Positions 1-9,857 of a DNA stretch of 64,000 bases are shown in pieces; the stretch's first letter is position 1; each line of letters begins with the position of its first letter. The DNA comes from JACPYM01 sp031423495 (GTDB lineage Bacteria; Acidobacteriota; Blastocatellia; RBC074): NCBI GenBank assembly GCA_031423495.1, contig JANPFP010000144.1, positions 56,576 to 120,575 of the forward strand, read 5' to 3'. A program made the position numbers and the translations under genes. Below the pieces are notes generated by a model. It saw only the letters and a program-made list of their open reading frames with translations, ran no database searches and was not told the DNA's origin.

Positions 1-2981
1 GATTGATCAAGCAATACCGGGCGAGCGTCGGTCACACCGTCGAAGTTCAAATCGCCCAAACCTCCGGTGTTGGAAATGGTGAACGGAGTGCCCGCTACCA
101 TCTTCATCACGACCGAAGTCTTCCAGCCGCCGAAAGCCTGTCCCAGAAAATCTTTGCGGCGCTTGAGCCACGGCAGCTCATAGCTGGTGAAAAGCGTCAG
201 CCGATGCGGCGTATGAAAGCGCGACAAGGCACGCGCGGCGCGTACGTCCGGCCCCAGTGCGTTGGAATCGCCCGCCCCAACAAAGGTCGCTTCTGAAGTC
301 GTATCAACCGCTTTGCTAAACGTGTAAGAAGCCTGCACCCAAAGGCCGTGCGAAGTGTTCTTGATCCATTCGAGTTGCAGCCCGTGGTAATAGCTCCACA
401 CGTTGTTACTGATAAGTGTGTTGGTGTTGTACCGCCCGTCAGGGCGACGTTCGTTGGTGCGCGTTAGACGCAAACTGATTTCGTTGGGGCCAATCGGCAC
501 GGCATTCGGACAGGTGGCGGTTGGCAGAATGCCCACCAAGCCTGTGCCTGCGCAAATCGGATCAGCCGCGAGTTTGAGCGTTTGCCCGCGTATGTCTACC
601 GCGCGCGGATCGCCTGCCGGACGATTCGCCGCCGTATACAAAACCGCAGGCGCATTGTTCGGGTGATTCGCCACGGTGACGGTTCCCGCGAGCGGCGAAA
701 GCGGCAGATTGTCTGACAGGAAGCGCAACAAGCCGATGCCACGATTGCCCGAATAAGTCGCGCGAAACGCCGACTTGAACGGTAATTTACGCTCAACCGT
801 GAAGTTCCATTGTTGGGTGTAAGGCATTTCCAGATTGGGGTCGGCAAGGGTCAGTGAGTAACGCGCCGTGGGCGGAGCGCCCGGCGTAAACACAAAGCCG
901 TTCGTCGGGTCAGCTAACGTATTCGAGTTCAAGTAGGAAAGGAACGCGGCGTTAGGAAGATTGAAACGAATGCCTGCCCCCGTTTGCGAAAACACCGATT
1001 GAAACAGGCGTCCGTGATAGATGCCGTAACCGCCGCGCATCGAAGTGTTTTCTTTGCCGCCCGTTATCCTGGCAAGCAGACCGTCTGTCCAGCCGGGGCT
1101 GTAAGCGAAACCTACGCGCGGTTGCCAGTTGTTTTTATCATCGCCATAGCCGTACTCAATGCGTTTTTTTACTTCACGCGGCGCGGCCACGTATTCGTAG
1201 CGCACGCCGAGGTTGAGTGTCAGATTGGGTTTTATCTTCCAGTTGTCTTCGGCATAAAAGTTCGATTCGTTGATGCGGTTTTCGAGGAAGAACGGGCCAT
1301 AACCTCTTTGGTAGGTGGCGACACAGCCATTCAAAAAGGCCGCGTAAGCCGTGCCGTAATTGGTTCCGCCACAGGTCTGATTGAAATTATAAAAGCCGCG
1401 CGAAAAGTTATCGGCTTTGTCGTCGAGTTGTTGTCGGCGGATGTCGGTGCCAGCCTTGATGAAGTGCCGATTGGCAATGATGGACGACACGTTGTAAACG
1501 AATTGATGATCGGTCTGAAAACGATTGATCGGAAAGTTGCCGGCGTTGCCGATAATCGAACCTGACACCGGGCTGCCGACAAAACGAATGACCGGCGTAT
1601 CGTCACCGGCTTTGATGCCGACGAGCGTCGTGCGCAAGCCCAGTCCGTAACGAGCTTCGCCGACTGTCGTGTTCGAGAAAATGTGTGTCCAGGTCGCGCC
1701 GAGATTTTGCTGTTTATTATTTTGTTTGGTGGCTTCACCGATGATGACGTCGGTGTTGTCCAGCACTTGCCGCGTGTATTGATAACGCGCGGTCACGTTG
1801 TCGCGCTCAGTGGCAGTCCAATCCAGCCGCGTCGAATAGTCCTGCAACGGACGATCAAAGCCGGACTCAGCGACAACGGTGCGTGGGCTGCGCGAGTCGT
1901 TCGGCACGAGGCGGGTGGGGATGCGATTCAACACCGATTCAATAAACGCACGATTGGCGGGCGTGTTGTTCGTCGGAGTGGTTCTGAAAAATTGGCTGCT
2001 GTCGCGTTCCGCCGCCAGAAACACGTCGCGCGTATAGCCCAGCGCGCCAAAATTGCTCACGCGGTCATAGCTGACAAATCCAAAGAGCTTGTTTTTGAAA
2101 ATCGGGAAACCGAGTACGCCGCCAAACTGATTGCGGCGATTGACGGGCTTGGCGACCGCCGTATTGAAATGGCTCTTCGCGTTGAGAAAGCTGCTGTTGT
2201 GGTATTCGTAAGCCTCACCGCGAAAGTTGTTCGTGCCCGATTTGGTTTGCACGAGAATGACTGCGCCGTAACCGCGTCCGAACTCGGCGCTGAAATTATT
2301 GGTGATCGCCTGAAACTCTTTGATCGTAGCGAGTGAAGCGCCCTGACGGTTTTGATTCTCTGACGAATCGTCGTTGTTCACGCCGTTGATTTGAAACGTA
2401 GCGCCGCGTGTGCCCGTGCCATTGAAATTGATCGAAGAACCAGACGAAGCCGTCGGATTGTTTTGTCCACTGGTCGGGTTTTCCTGAAAGCCGGTGAAGG
2501 TTTCGGCCAAAGTCAAAAAGTTGCCTTGATTGGCTACGGGACGATCTACGATTTGCGCCGCGCCGAGACTCTGTTTGATTTCGGCGTTGGTCGTATTGAT
2601 CGGCGCGGGTTCGGCGGTGATGGTCACTTCGGCGCTAGCCGCCGACGGTTGCAACGCGAAGTTGACGGCCAGCGTTTGATTGAGCGTGACCTCGATGTTT
2701 TCGCGTTTGGTTGTCGCAAAGCCCGTGGATTTGGCGGTTACGTGATAAGCGCCCAGCGGCAGAAACGGCAGGTTATAAAAACCCTCGGCATTCGTTTTGC
2801 CCATGCGTATCGCGCCGGTTTCAAGGTTTCTGGCGGTGATCTCGACGCCAGGGATGACCGCGCTAGTCGAATCAGTTACCGTGCCGTTGAGCGTACCGGT
2901 GACGGTTTGCGCATAACTGGCTGGAGCAATGCTCAACAGACAGGCGCATAAAAGTGCGAATAACAAAGATCGTAATTTCAT
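1..2981 (-). CDS. TonB-dependent receptor, Oar-like, 3' end outside window
   Basis: Outer-membrane receptor for TonB-driven uptake; the substrate cannot be told. The reading frame starts at the ATG at 2981 and is open to base 1, so about 993 residues are visible and the C-terminus is missing. An AAGGAG ribosome site lies about 10 bases upstream. Residues 1-24 form a signal peptide ending SYA. Residues about 25-105 are a carboxypeptidase-regulatory-like beta-sandwich, followed by a plug domain with QINGVNNDDSSEN and a long beta-barrel rich in Asn, Tyr and Phe. This layout is that of the Oar-like receptors common in Acidobacteria. The upstream Uma2 gene ends 30 bases before this start, so the two may share a transcript. 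The family call is firm; the ligand is unknown. Confidence 0.9.
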   Translation of the reverse strand, partial: MKLRSLLFALLCACLLSIAPASYAQTVTGTLNGTVTDSTSAVIPGVEITARNLETGAIRMGKTNAEGFYNLPFLPLGAYHVTAKSTGFATTKRENIEVTLNQTLAVNFALQPSAASAEVTITAEPAPINTTNAEIKQSLGAAQIVDRPVANQGNFLTLAETFTGFQENPTSGQNNPTASSGSSINFNGTGTRGATFQINGVNNDDSSENQNRQGASLATIKEFQAITNNFSAEFGRGYGAVILVQTKSGTNNFRGEAYEYHNSSFLNAKSHFNTAVAKPVNRRNQFGGVLGFPIFKNKLFGFVSYDRVSNFGALGYTRDVFLAAERDSSQFFRTTPTNNTPANRAFIESVLNRIPTRLVPNDSRSPRTVVAESGFDRPLQDYSTRLDWTATERDNVTARYQYTRQVLDNTDVIIGEATKQNNKQQNLGATWTHIFSNTTVGEARYGLGLRTTLVGIKAGDDTPVIRFVGSPVSGSIIGNAGNFPINRFQTDHQFVYNVSSIIANRHFIKAGTDIRRQQLDDKADNFSRGFYNFNQTCGGTNYGTAYAAFLNGCVATYQRGYGPFFLENRINESNFYAEDNWKIKPNLTLNLGVRYEYVAAPREVKKRIEYGYGDDKNNWQPRVGFAYSPGWTDGLLARITGGKENTSMRGGYGIYHGRLFQSVFSQTGAGIRFNLPNAAFLSYLNSNTLADPTNGFVFTPGAPPTARYSLTLADPNLEMPYTQQWNFTVERKLPFKSAFRATYSGNRGIGLLRFLSDNLPLSPLAGTVTVANHPNNAPAVLYTAANRPAGDPRAVDIRGQTLKLAADPICAGTGLVGILPTATCPNAVPIGPNEISLRLTRTNERRPDGRYNTNTLISNNVWSYYHGLQLEWIKNTSHGLWVQASYTFSKAVDTTSEATFVGAGDSNALGPDVRAARALSRFHTPHRLTLFTSYELPWLKRRKDFLGQAFGGWKTSVVMKMVAGTPFTISNTGGLGDLNFDGVTDARPVLLDQ

Positions 2982-3011
2982 AGGGGGTAACTCCTTACTG
3001 CGTGCAGTGAT

Positions 3012-3695
3012 TTAACTTTGCCAGAGTCGCGCCACGGGCAGTACGAAACCCGGCAACACATTTTCGCCGTTTAATTCAGACGGACTTTCAAGGCATTCAA
3101 CCAATTGGTTGGGGCGATAGATGTAAACCTTGTGTTTGTATGGGTCAATCAGCCAGCCCAGTTGCGCGCCGTTTTCGAGATATTCTGTCATCTTGGCCTG
3201 CAATGGTTTTAGACGGTCGGTGCGTGAGCGAAGTTCGATAACGAAATCAGGGCAAAGCGGTACGAATTGCTCTTGTTGCTTGTCACTCAATGCTGCCCAG
3301 CGGTCTTTACTTATCCACGCCGCATCAGGCGAACGTTCAGCGCCGTTAGGTAAAATGAAACCCGTCGAAGAATCAAAGCATTCGCCCGTCCCATCTTCCT
3401 CTGCCCAATTTCCTAAGAGCCGTGAGAGTCTCGCATTGCGGCGACCGGTTTCGCCGCCGCTGGGCATCATCACAATCAAGTCGCCCTCCTTTGAAAGTTC
3501 GAACTTCCACTGCTCATTGAGTTGGCAGAAGCGGAAAAAATCATCGCCTTGCAATCGTCGCAAAATCGGAGCGAAGCGCAACACGACTGGCTCAACTTCC
3601 GTTGGCAGCACGTCATTATTTTGGACTGTGTTTTGGACCGTTCTCAGGTCTTCGGCGAATGCGGGTTTGGCGCTCATCTTTGCGATACTCCTCAC
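3012..3695 (-). CDS. Uma2 family (DUF820) restriction-endonuclease-like protein
   Basis: A 227-residue protein of the Uma2 family, a PD-(D/E)XK-fold group that is multiplied in cyanobacteria and some other phyla; its biological role is not established. Visible family marks are the MMPSGGETGRRNARL segment, SPDAAWISKDRW with the conserved Asp, PDFVIELRSRTDRL (the D...E.R core) and GAQLGWLIDPYKHKVYIYRP near the C-terminus. An in-frame ATG six codons further in (3677) is an alternative start. A second, divergent Uma2 gene lies at 49334-49987. The gene sits just upstream of the TonB receptor on the same strand. Confidence 0.85.
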   Translation of the reverse strand: MRSIAKMSAKPAFAEDLRTVQNTVQNNDVLPTEVEPVVLRFAPILRRLQGDDFFRFCQLNEQWKFELSKEGDLIVMMPSGGETGRRNARLSRLLGNWAEEDGTGECFDSSTGFILPNGAERSPDAAWISKDRWAALSDKQQEQFVPLCPDFVIELRSRTDRLKPLQAKMTEYLENGAQLGWLIDPYKHKVYIYRPNQLVECLESPSELNGENVLPGFVLPVARLWQS

Positions 3696-3710
3696 GCGCG
3701 CAGCATAAAC

Positions 3711-5003
3711 TTAACGCGCATACACCGCCAAGCCGTCGCGCAGCCGTTCGAGATAATCTTTCTGTGGGTTCAACGTCGAGAATTGCACGGCGCTGTCATA
3801 AGAAAACAGGATGAAGCCATTCGCGCCGAGTTCGCGCGTGACTTTGATTTTGTCGAGGGTTTCAGGGACGGGTTGTCGCCACGAACCGATGCCGCCCCAG
3901 AGCATACGGCCTGAAGCGCCGCGCATGGCTGCGCTTAGTTGCTTGCGATAAGTCGCGGTGTCGGGCGTGTAAACCATGGGGCATACGATGTCGAGCGTGC
4001 CGCGTTGCGTCCAACTTTGCCAGTCTTGTAGGCGATAGCTTTTGGCTTCGCTGGGGACGGAATAAACCGCCGCAGAAACCGGCAAGTTAGGTTTGCGGGC
4101 TTTGACGGCTTGATAGATCGCAGCTTCGGTTTCGTTGATTTGATCGCGCAAAAAGTCGGCGTAACGGTTAGCGAACGTGTTCGCATAAACCAGCGGATTT
4201 CTTTGCGCGAGTTGCGCTAGTCGCGCACGGCTGGGCAGATCGAGCGACGGTTCGAGTTCGGCGCGAAAGCGGTCGAGCGTCGTGCGGTTGTAATCGAAAC
4301 TCGTGTTGGGGTAACGAATGTAATCGAAATGTACGCCGTCAATGTCATATTTGCCGATGACATCCATCACGACTTTGAGCAAATGGTCTTTGACTTCAGG
4401 GTGCGCGGGCGAAGCGAACAGGCCTTCGATCACGTTGCGATTGGCGCTGACGTGCGCCCGCAACTTCGCCAGGTATTGCGGCGAACGCGGAGCGACGTTA
4501 TACAAGGAAGCGGCCAGCGGTTTGGGTACCATCAGCCATTCAGGATGGGTGTAAACCTGATGTTCCGGCAGCTTCGGCAGCTTATCGAAAAGCGTAATGA
4601 CATAAGCGTTGATCCAGGTGTGTATGCGAATGCCTTCGGCATGGGCTTCTTCGCACATCATCGTCAGCGGGTCGAAATCTTTCGGTTGTTGGGCTAACTC
4701 TTCGGCGCGCGGTTCCCACAGCGAGTTATAGAAAGCGTCGCCGCGTCCGCGCACTTGTACGACGAGGTCGGTGATGCCAGCGGCTTTGGCTCGTTTGACC
4801 GAATCGCGGATGGCTTCGGGCGAAGTCATTGTGAAACGCACGATCCAGATGGCGCGCACTTCACTCTTTTCGGTTAGCGGTGGCACGGCGGTGGTGGCAC
4901 GCTTGGCGCGCGGATTGATAGAGGCCGCCGGCTGGCGCACGACAAAAATGGCGCTCAGGCTCAACAGCAAAAACGGTACGATAAAAAATAATATTCTTTT
5001 CAC
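3711..5003 (-). CDS. GHL10-type glycoside hydrolase-like protein (DUF187)
   Basis: Predicted secreted or membrane-anchored protein of about 430 residues belonging to the glycosyl-hydrolase-like 10 group (TIM barrel, DUF187). The barrel starts at EVRAIWIVRFTMTSPE and shows AGITDLVVQVRGRGDAFY, HTWINAYV, GVHFDYIRYP and CPMVYTPDTATY, which match the family blocks. Substrate is unknown; relatives are thought to act on cell-surface or storage glycans. I chose the GTG at 5003 because it is followed at once by a basic residue pair and a strong hydrophobic segment (ILFFIVPFLLLSL). The frame stays open up to a TTG at 5387, but the extra 128 residues contain no Met and look unlike a protein domain. Start uncertain, family fairly sure. 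Confidence 0.75.
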   Translation of the reverse strand: MKRILFFIVPFLLLSLSAIFVVRQPAASINPRAKRATTAVPPLTEKSEVRAIWIVRFTMTSPEAIRDSVKRAKAAGITDLVVQVRGRGDAFYNSLWEPRAEELAQQPKDFDPLTMMCEEAHAEGIRIHTWINAYVITLFDKLPKLPEHQVYTHPEWLMVPKPLAASLYNVAPRSPQYLAKLRAHVSANRNVIEGLFASPAHPEVKDHLLKVVMDVIGKYDIDGVHFDYIRYPNTSFDYNRTTLDRFRAELEPSLDLPSRARLAQLAQRNPLVYANTFANRYADFLRDQINETEAAIYQAVKARKPNLPVSAAVYSVPSEAKSYRLQDWQSWTQRGTLDIVCPMVYTPDTATYRKQLSAAMRGASGRMLWGGIGSWRQPVPETLDKIKVTRELGANGFILFSYDSAVQFSTLNPQKDYLERLRDGLAVYAR

Positions 5004-5478
5004 GGGCTGGTGCGGGGGAGTTGTAAAGTCAGCAAAAGCGAGGGCGCTTTGCTCGGGATGTTTGCTCTCTTCCTGACCAGCTTCGTTTTGTTGATTCAGA
5101 GGCTGCTCAATCGCAGGCTTGATTTCTTCTGCACTCACGAAGCTCTTACACCTTTCACTTAGAGACGGTTCGGCGATCGAACGAAGGGGGAAATTGGAGA
5201 TGCTGCTTGTTACGGTATGACGCGTAACTATACACAGAATCGCTGTGAGTACCAACGCCCAAATGTTGCCTGAATCAAGCCGAACGTGCGCGCGGCGTGA
5301 ATGGTCATGCCGACCGGCTATTTTTCTAAAAGCAAAATCAATCTGGCGGCGGCGCGTGCCATCTTGACGTTTGGGGCTATCCGTCAATACTTAAGCCGTG
5401 ACAGCTTAAGCGTAAGTTGAGCGGCGCGATGGCAGCAGTACTCGCCATTTCTACTCCATCAATCGAAAAAGAAACATT
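5004..5478. other. Intergenic region upstream of pntAA, with a small palindrome
   Basis: No convincing gene in this 475-base stretch between divergent genes, although the frame of the GHL10 gene stays open through most of it. It must hold the promoters of both neighbours. A perfect 7-base inverted repeat, CTTAAGC at 5390-5396 and GCTTAAG at 5404-5410 with a 7-base spacer, lies about 70-90 bases before the pntAA start and could be an operator. That role is only inferred from its position. Confidence 0.4.
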
Positions 5479-6606
5479 ATGCAAATCACCGTCTTGCAAG
5501 AGACGCAGGCTGACGAAGCGCGGGTCGCGCTCACGCCTGAGTCCGTCAAAAAACTCGTCGCCCTGAAAGCCGCTGTCAGCATCGAGAGTGGCGCGGGCGC
5601 GGCGGCAGGCGCGAGCGATGCCGATTACGAAGCGGTGGGCGCTACGATCAGTCGTGACCGCGCGGCCTTGTTGGCGAATGCCGACGTGTTGCTCGCGGTC
5701 AATCGTCCTGACGAAGCCGATCTCAACGCGCTGAAAAGCGGAGCCGTCTTGATCGGATTCTTAAAGCCGCTCGATGAACCGCAAGCCCTAAAACCATTGC
5801 TCGCGCGGCAGGTTTCGGCTTTTCCCGTCGAACTGATCCCGCGCTCTACGCGCGCGCAGGCAATGGACGCGCTGTCTTCGATGGCGGCGCTGGTGGGATA
5901 CAAAGCCGTGCTGCTCGCGGCTGAACGCTTGCCGCGCATCTTCCCGATGATGACGACAGCGGCGGGTACGATTCCGCCCGCGAAAGTTTTGGTGTTGGGC
6001 GCAGGCGTAGCGGGCTTGCAGGCCATCGCAACGGCACGTCGTTTGGGCGCAGTCGTCGAAGGCTTTGACGTACGCGCCGCTGCGGGTGAAGCCGTGCGTT
6101 CGCTGGGTGCGAAGTTTCTCGAAATAGATATGGGCGGCGAATCGGCAGAAGGCGCGGGCGGTTACGCTAAGGAAGTCACCGAAGAGACGATGCAAAAGAG
6201 CCGCGAACTCATCGCTAAAACCGCTAAGGCGACCGATTGCATTATCACTTCAGCGGCGGTGCCGGGCAGGGCTGCGCCGTTGCTGATTACCGAAGAAGCC
6301 GTCAAAGCAATGAAGCCGGGTTCAGTAATCATAGATTTATCCGGCTCGACCGGCGGCAACTGCGCGTTGACTAAGCCGGGCGAAACGATTGAAGTTCACG
6401 GCGTGACGATTATGGCTCCGCTCAATTTGGCGGCGACGATTCCGGTCAACGCCAGCCAGTTGTATTCGCGCAATCTGACGACGTTCCTGAGCGAAATGAT
6501 TAAAGACGGCGCGCTCAACGTAGACCTTTCTAACGACGTCGTCGGCCCGGCCTGCGCAGTTCACGCGGGCGAAGCCAAACATCCGCGCCTGCAAGGCGTG
6601 TTGTAA
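5479..6606 (+). CDS. pntAA: NAD(P) transhydrogenase subunit alpha, part 1
   Basis: NAD(H)-binding domain I of the proton-translocating transhydrogenase, which couples proton entry to hydride transfer from NADH to NADP+. It is a 375-residue soluble protein on the cytoplasmic face. The N-terminus MQITVLQETQADEARVALTPESVKKL is the AlaDH/PNT N-terminal domain. The Rossmann motif VLVLGAGVAGLQAIATARRL follows around residue 170, then the RSLGAKFLEID segment. The protein ends before any membrane helix, so the gene belongs to the three-gene type (pntAA, pntAB, pntB) rather than the fused E. coli type. pntAB starts 30 bases downstream and pntB follows, forming an operon. Confidence 0.95.
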   Translation: MQITVLQETQADEARVALTPESVKKLVALKAAVSIESGAGAAAGASDADYEAVGATISRDRAALLANADVLLAVNRPDEADLNALKSGAVLIGFLKPLDEPQALKPLLARQVSAFPVELIPRSTRAQAMDALSSMAALVGYKAVLLAAERLPRIFPMMTTAAGTIPPAKVLVLGAGVAGLQAIATARRLGAVVEGFDVRAAAGEAVRSLGAKFLEIDMGGESAEGAGGYAKEVTEETMQKSRELIAKTAKATDCIITSAAVPGRAAPLLITEEAVKAMKPGSVIIDLSGSTGGNCALTKPGETIEVHGVTIMAPLNLAATIPVNASQLYSRNLTTFLSEMIKDGALNVDLSNDVVGPACAVHAGEAKHPRLQGVL

Positions 6607-6636
6607 AAGCATCAGTTCATCACGGAGAAAAAATCC

Positions 6637-6972
6637 ATGCCAACCGAATCCTTATCAGTTGAGACCCTTATCGGCTCTCTTTACGTTTTCGCGCTCGCGG
6701 CCTTTCTAGGCTATCAGGTGATTTCGCGCGTACCGCCGTTGTTGCATACGCCGTTGATGTCGGCGACGAATGCGATCTCGGCAATCTCAGTCGTCGGAGC
6801 CATCGTCACGGCGGGTTCGCGTCACAGCCAACTCAGCACGCTGCTCGGCTTCATCGCGGTCGTCTCAGCGACGATCAATCTAGTCGGCGGATTCCTCATC
6901 ACTGACCGCATGCTCAAGATGTTCAAAGACAAAATCGGCGACAAAACCGGTGACAGAACCAAAAAGGATTAA
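6637..6972 (+). CDS. pntAB: NAD(P) transhydrogenase subunit alpha, part 2
   Basis: Small 111-residue membrane subunit carrying the helices that in fused enzymes form the C-terminus of PntA. Four hydrophobic segments are visible, with the family signature YQVISRVPPLLHTPLMSATNAISAI near residues 26-50 and the segment ending GGFLITDRML. The last 20 residues are charged (KDKIGDKTGDRTKKD). A GGAGAAAAA ribosome site precedes the ATG. It lies between pntAA and pntB with a 5-base gap to pntB, so translation of the two is probably coupled. Confidence 0.93.
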   Translation: MPTESLSVETLIGSLYVFALAAFLGYQVISRVPPLLHTPLMSATNAISAISVVGAIVTAGSRHSQLSTLLGFIAVVSATINLVGGFLITDRMLKMFKDKIGDKTGDRTKKD

Positions 6973-6977
6973 CCGTT

Positions 6978-8372
6978 ATGAGTGCATCAGAACTGATTAT
7001 TGCCTTTAGTTATTTGCTCGCTTCGTTGCTGTTTATTTACGGCTTGAAAGCGATGAGCAATCCGAAAACGGCGCGCAACGGCATGAATTCCGCCGGAGCC
7101 GGTATGTTCCTCGCCGTCATCGGTACGATGCTCGATAAGCACATTCTCGATTACACGTGGATCATCGTCGGCTTGTTGGTCGGTGGCATCATCGGCGCAG
7201 CAATGTCGCTGAGAATGCCGATGACCGCTATGCCGCAACGAACCGCGCTCTCGCACGCTTTCGGCGCGCTGGCGGCTTCGCTCGTAGGCATCTCGGAATA
7301 CTACAACCACGTCATTCACGACGGCGGCACGTTGCCGACTTACAAGATGGCAGCCATCGGGTTTGAAGTGCTGTTCGGCAGCCTCACCGTCACGGGCAGC
7401 TTGATGGCTTTCGCCAAGTTGCAGGAACTCATCAAGGGCACGCCTGTCACTTACAAAGGCCAAAACGTCGTCAACGTCGCGCTGTTTATTTTGGCGGGCG
7501 CAATTTTCGCCTATCTGATTTACGACCCGACGCAAAGCAATTTGTTTTGGGTGATGGTGTTCTTGTCGTTCCTGTTCGGCATTCTGCTCGTAATGCCCAT
7601 TGGCGCGGCGGATATGCCCGTCGTGATGTCGCTGATGAATTCATACGCGGGACTCGCGTCAGCCGCGACGGGTTTCGCGCTCGGCAATAACGTACTCATC
7701 ATTGCCGGTACGCTTGACGGCTTTTCAGGCTTCATCCTTTCGATCTTGATGTGCAAGGCGATGAATCGTTCGATCACGAACGTCTTGTTCGGCGCGTTCG
7801 GTTCGACGGGTGATGGCGGCTCGGCTACGCAAGTCGAAGGCACGATGCGCGAAGTCAGTTACGAAGACGTCGCCGTGCAATTGGCTTATGCGCGGCAAGT
7901 GGTGTTCGTGCCCGGTTACGGCTTGGCGACGGCACAAGCGCAACACGCTGTGCGCGAACTGGCCGAAGCGTTGCAACATAAAGGCGTGCAGGTGAAGTTT
8001 GCCATTCATCCGGTGGCGGGACGCATGCCCGGTCACATGAACGTATTGCTCGCCGAAGCCAACGTGCCTTATTCGCAGCTTTACGAACTCGAACAGATCA
8101 ATCCTGAAATGCCCTCGACCGATGTCGCAGTCGTCATCGGCGCGAACGACGTAGTGAACCCCGACGCGCGCGACAACAAGCAAAGCCCCATTGCCGGAAT
8201 GCCCATCATCGAAGTAGACAAAGCCCACAACGTCGTCGTACTCAAACGCGGCAAGGGCAAAGGCTTTTCAGGGCTTGAGAACCCGCTGTTTTTCAAATCG
8301 AACACCGGCATGCTTTACGGCGATGCGAAGGCTTCGCTATCGAAGTTGGCACAGGAAGTGACGGCGGCCTAA
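6978..8372 (+). CDS. pntB: NAD(P) transhydrogenase subunit beta
   Basis: 464-residue beta subunit with the proton channel helices and the NADP(H)-binding domain III. The N-terminal half has about eight or nine hydrophobic segments. The C-terminal third carries the domain III marks: VVFVPGYGLATAQAQHAVREL (GYGxA fingerprint), FAIHPVAGRMPGHMNVLLAEA, VVIGANDVVNPDAR and KRGKGKGFSGLENPLFF. Length agrees with PntB of other bacteria. With the two preceding genes it makes a complete enzyme that supplies NADPH from the proton gradient. Confidence 0.95.
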   Translation: MSASELIIAFSYLLASLLFIYGLKAMSNPKTARNGMNSAGAGMFLAVIGTMLDKHILDYTWIIVGLLVGGIIGAAMSLRMPMTAMPQRTALSHAFGALAASLVGISEYYNHVIHDGGTLPTYKMAAIGFEVLFGSLTVTGSLMAFAKLQELIKGTPVTYKGQNVVNVALFILAGAIFAYLIYDPTQSNLFWVMVFLSFLFGILLVMPIGAADMPVVMSLMNSYAGLASAATGFALGNNVLIIAGTLDGFSGFILSILMCKAMNRSITNVLFGAFGSTGDGGSATQVEGTMREVSYEDVAVQLAYARQVVFVPGYGLATAQAQHAVRELAEALQHKGVQVKFAIHPVAGRMPGHMNVLLAEANVPYSQLYELEQINPEMPSTDVAVVIGANDVVNPDARDNKQSPIAGMPIIEVDKAHNVVVLKRGKGKGFSGLENPLFFKSNTGMLYGDAKASLSKLAQEVTAA

Positions 8373-8399
8373 CACCACGAAATAGACAGGAGGAAATTT

Positions 8400-8807
8400 A
8401 TGCTACGAATCGTTTTGGGCGTTATTGCCGGATTTTTTGCCTGGGTGATCGTGTGGTTCGGAAGCGAGAAGCTTCTTTCGGCTATTTGGCCGGAGGGGTT
8501 CGGCGCTCCTCAACGCGCATTCCAGGAGGCCATTGAGAAAGGCGGTCAGTTCACAGCAGAGACGAGGCTTCTGCTCACGCATATTGTCCTCGGTACGATC
8601 GTCTCGTTGATGTCCGGCTCGCTGGCAGCGTTGATCGCCGGTGAAAATGCACGCGCGCCGCTAGCCCTCGGCTTTCTGCTGCTGGTCATTGGCATAGCGA
8701 AGGCGGTTATGTCCTGGCCGTATGTTCCGCTTTGGTATCACGTTATCTTTACGGCGCTGCTACTTCCAATGGCGATTTTGGGCGGTAAACTGATAACCAC
8801 CACTTAG
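8400..8807 (+). CDS. Small membrane protein, four predicted helices
   Basis: 135 residues with four hydrophobic segments: residues about 4-22, 60-82, 88-105 and 112-130. Only a short acid/basic loop after the first helix (about residues 25-58) is polar. The start has a clear AGGAGG site (8388-8395 region). No known domain recognised. It lies 27 bases after pntB on the same strand and could be transcribed with the transhydrogenase genes, but nothing in the sequence links it to that enzyme. Confidence 0.6.
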   Translation: MLRIVLGVIAGFFAWVIVWFGSEKLLSAIWPEGFGAPQRAFQEAIEKGGQFTAETRLLLTHIVLGTIVSLMSGSLAALIAGENARAPLALGFLLLVIGIAKAVMSWPYVPLWYHVIFTALLLPMAILGGKLITTT

Positions 8808-8845
8808 AAAAAAGCCGCTGATGCGGTGTCATCAAAAGGCAAAAA

Positions 8846-9727
8846 ATGACCAACAAAAGTTTTATCTCTTCTGCGCTGCTGCTTTGTGCTTTGCTCTCTT
8901 TTACTACTCTTGCACAAGCGCCTGCGCTCAAGCCGCAAACGCGCTTCGCCAACTGGAACGGCGTCAAAGTGCATTATGACAATTACGGCAAAGGCAAGAC
9001 CGCACTCGTCTTGATTCACGGCTGGACGTGCGACGCTACGTTTTGGCAGGCGAATCTGCCTGAACTCACCGAAGCCATGCGCGTCATCACGGTTGATTTG
9101 CCTGGACACGGGCAAAGTGACAAGCCAGCGACGCTGACCTATTCGATGGAAACTTTTGCGCAAGCCGTCAACGCCGTCATCACCGACGCCAAAGTCGAAC
9201 GCGTCGTGCTGGTCGGCCACAGCATGGGCGTACCCGTCGTGCGGCAGTTTTATAAAAACTTTCCCGCCAAAGTTGCGGGCCTTGTGTTGGTAGATGGCTC
9301 GCTCTGGCCGATGGGTACGAAAGAAAGCATGAAGCAATGGCTGGAACCGTTGCGCACGCCGGAATACAAAAAGTCCTTTGAAAATTCCGTCAACTTCCTG
9401 ACCGGCGGAATGAAAGACAAAGTCGTTGCGGAACACGTAAAGAAGACAATGTTATCTGCGCCGCAACACGTCGTCGTCGGCGCATTCGAAGGCATGCTCG
9501 ACCCGACGATCTGGAAAGACCCGGTTAAGTTCAACGTACCCGTGCTGGCGACGATGGCGGCGAATCCGCAATGGACAAAGGACTATGAGAAGTTCGTGCG
9601 CGAATCTGCGCCGGGCATTGATTATCAAGTCTGGCCCGGCGTGAGCCACTTTCTGATGATGGACGAGCCGCACAAGTTCAGCGCGACGGTCGTCACCTTT
9701 CTCAAACGCAGCAAGATCATTTTGTAA
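8846..9727 (+). CDS. Secreted alpha/beta hydrolase
   Basis: 293-residue alpha/beta hydrolase-fold protein with a signal peptide (residues 1-23, ending LAQ), so it acts outside the cytoplasm. The oxyanion-hole motif LIHGWTCDATFW lies near residue 57, the nucleophile elbow VLVGHSMGVPVV near residue 120 (Ser in GHSMG), and the general-base His in PGVSHFLMMDEP near residue 270. Substrate unknown; esterase, lipase or haloperoxidase-like activity are all possible. It stands alone between the pnt genes and the dehydratase gene. Confidence 0.8.
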   Translation: MTNKSFISSALLLCALLSFTTLAQAPALKPQTRFANWNGVKVHYDNYGKGKTALVLIHGWTCDATFWQANLPELTEAMRVITVDLPGHGQSDKPATLTYSMETFAQAVNAVITDAKVERVVLVGHSMGVPVVRQFYKNFPAKVAGLVLVDGSLWPMGTKESMKQWLEPLRTPEYKKSFENSVNFLTGGMKDKVVAEHVKKTMLSAPQHVVVGAFEGMLDPTIWKDPVKFNVPVLATMAANPQWTKDYEKFVRESAPGIDYQVWPGVSHFLMMDEPHKFSATVVTFLKRSKIIL

Positions 9728-9857
9728 AGGTACGGCATGCTTTCTAGCTTGCCGAAGTCTCGGCAGACGAAACATCGCGGATGAAAATTCCCTTCGGCAA
9801 ATAACTTCGCAACCTTGAGGCCGCAGCAACCTAGAAAGGTTGCTGTACCACCAACTC

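Noticed and set aside
984..2951. Series of plus-strand frames in the first 3 kb
   Set aside because: They are shadows of the minus-strand TonB receptor, whose frame is continuous from 2981 to base 1.
5004..5387. N-terminal extension of the GHL10 protein from a TTG at 5387
   Set aside because: No Met, no ribosome site and no domain-like sequence; the GTG at 5003 gives an immediate signal anchor.
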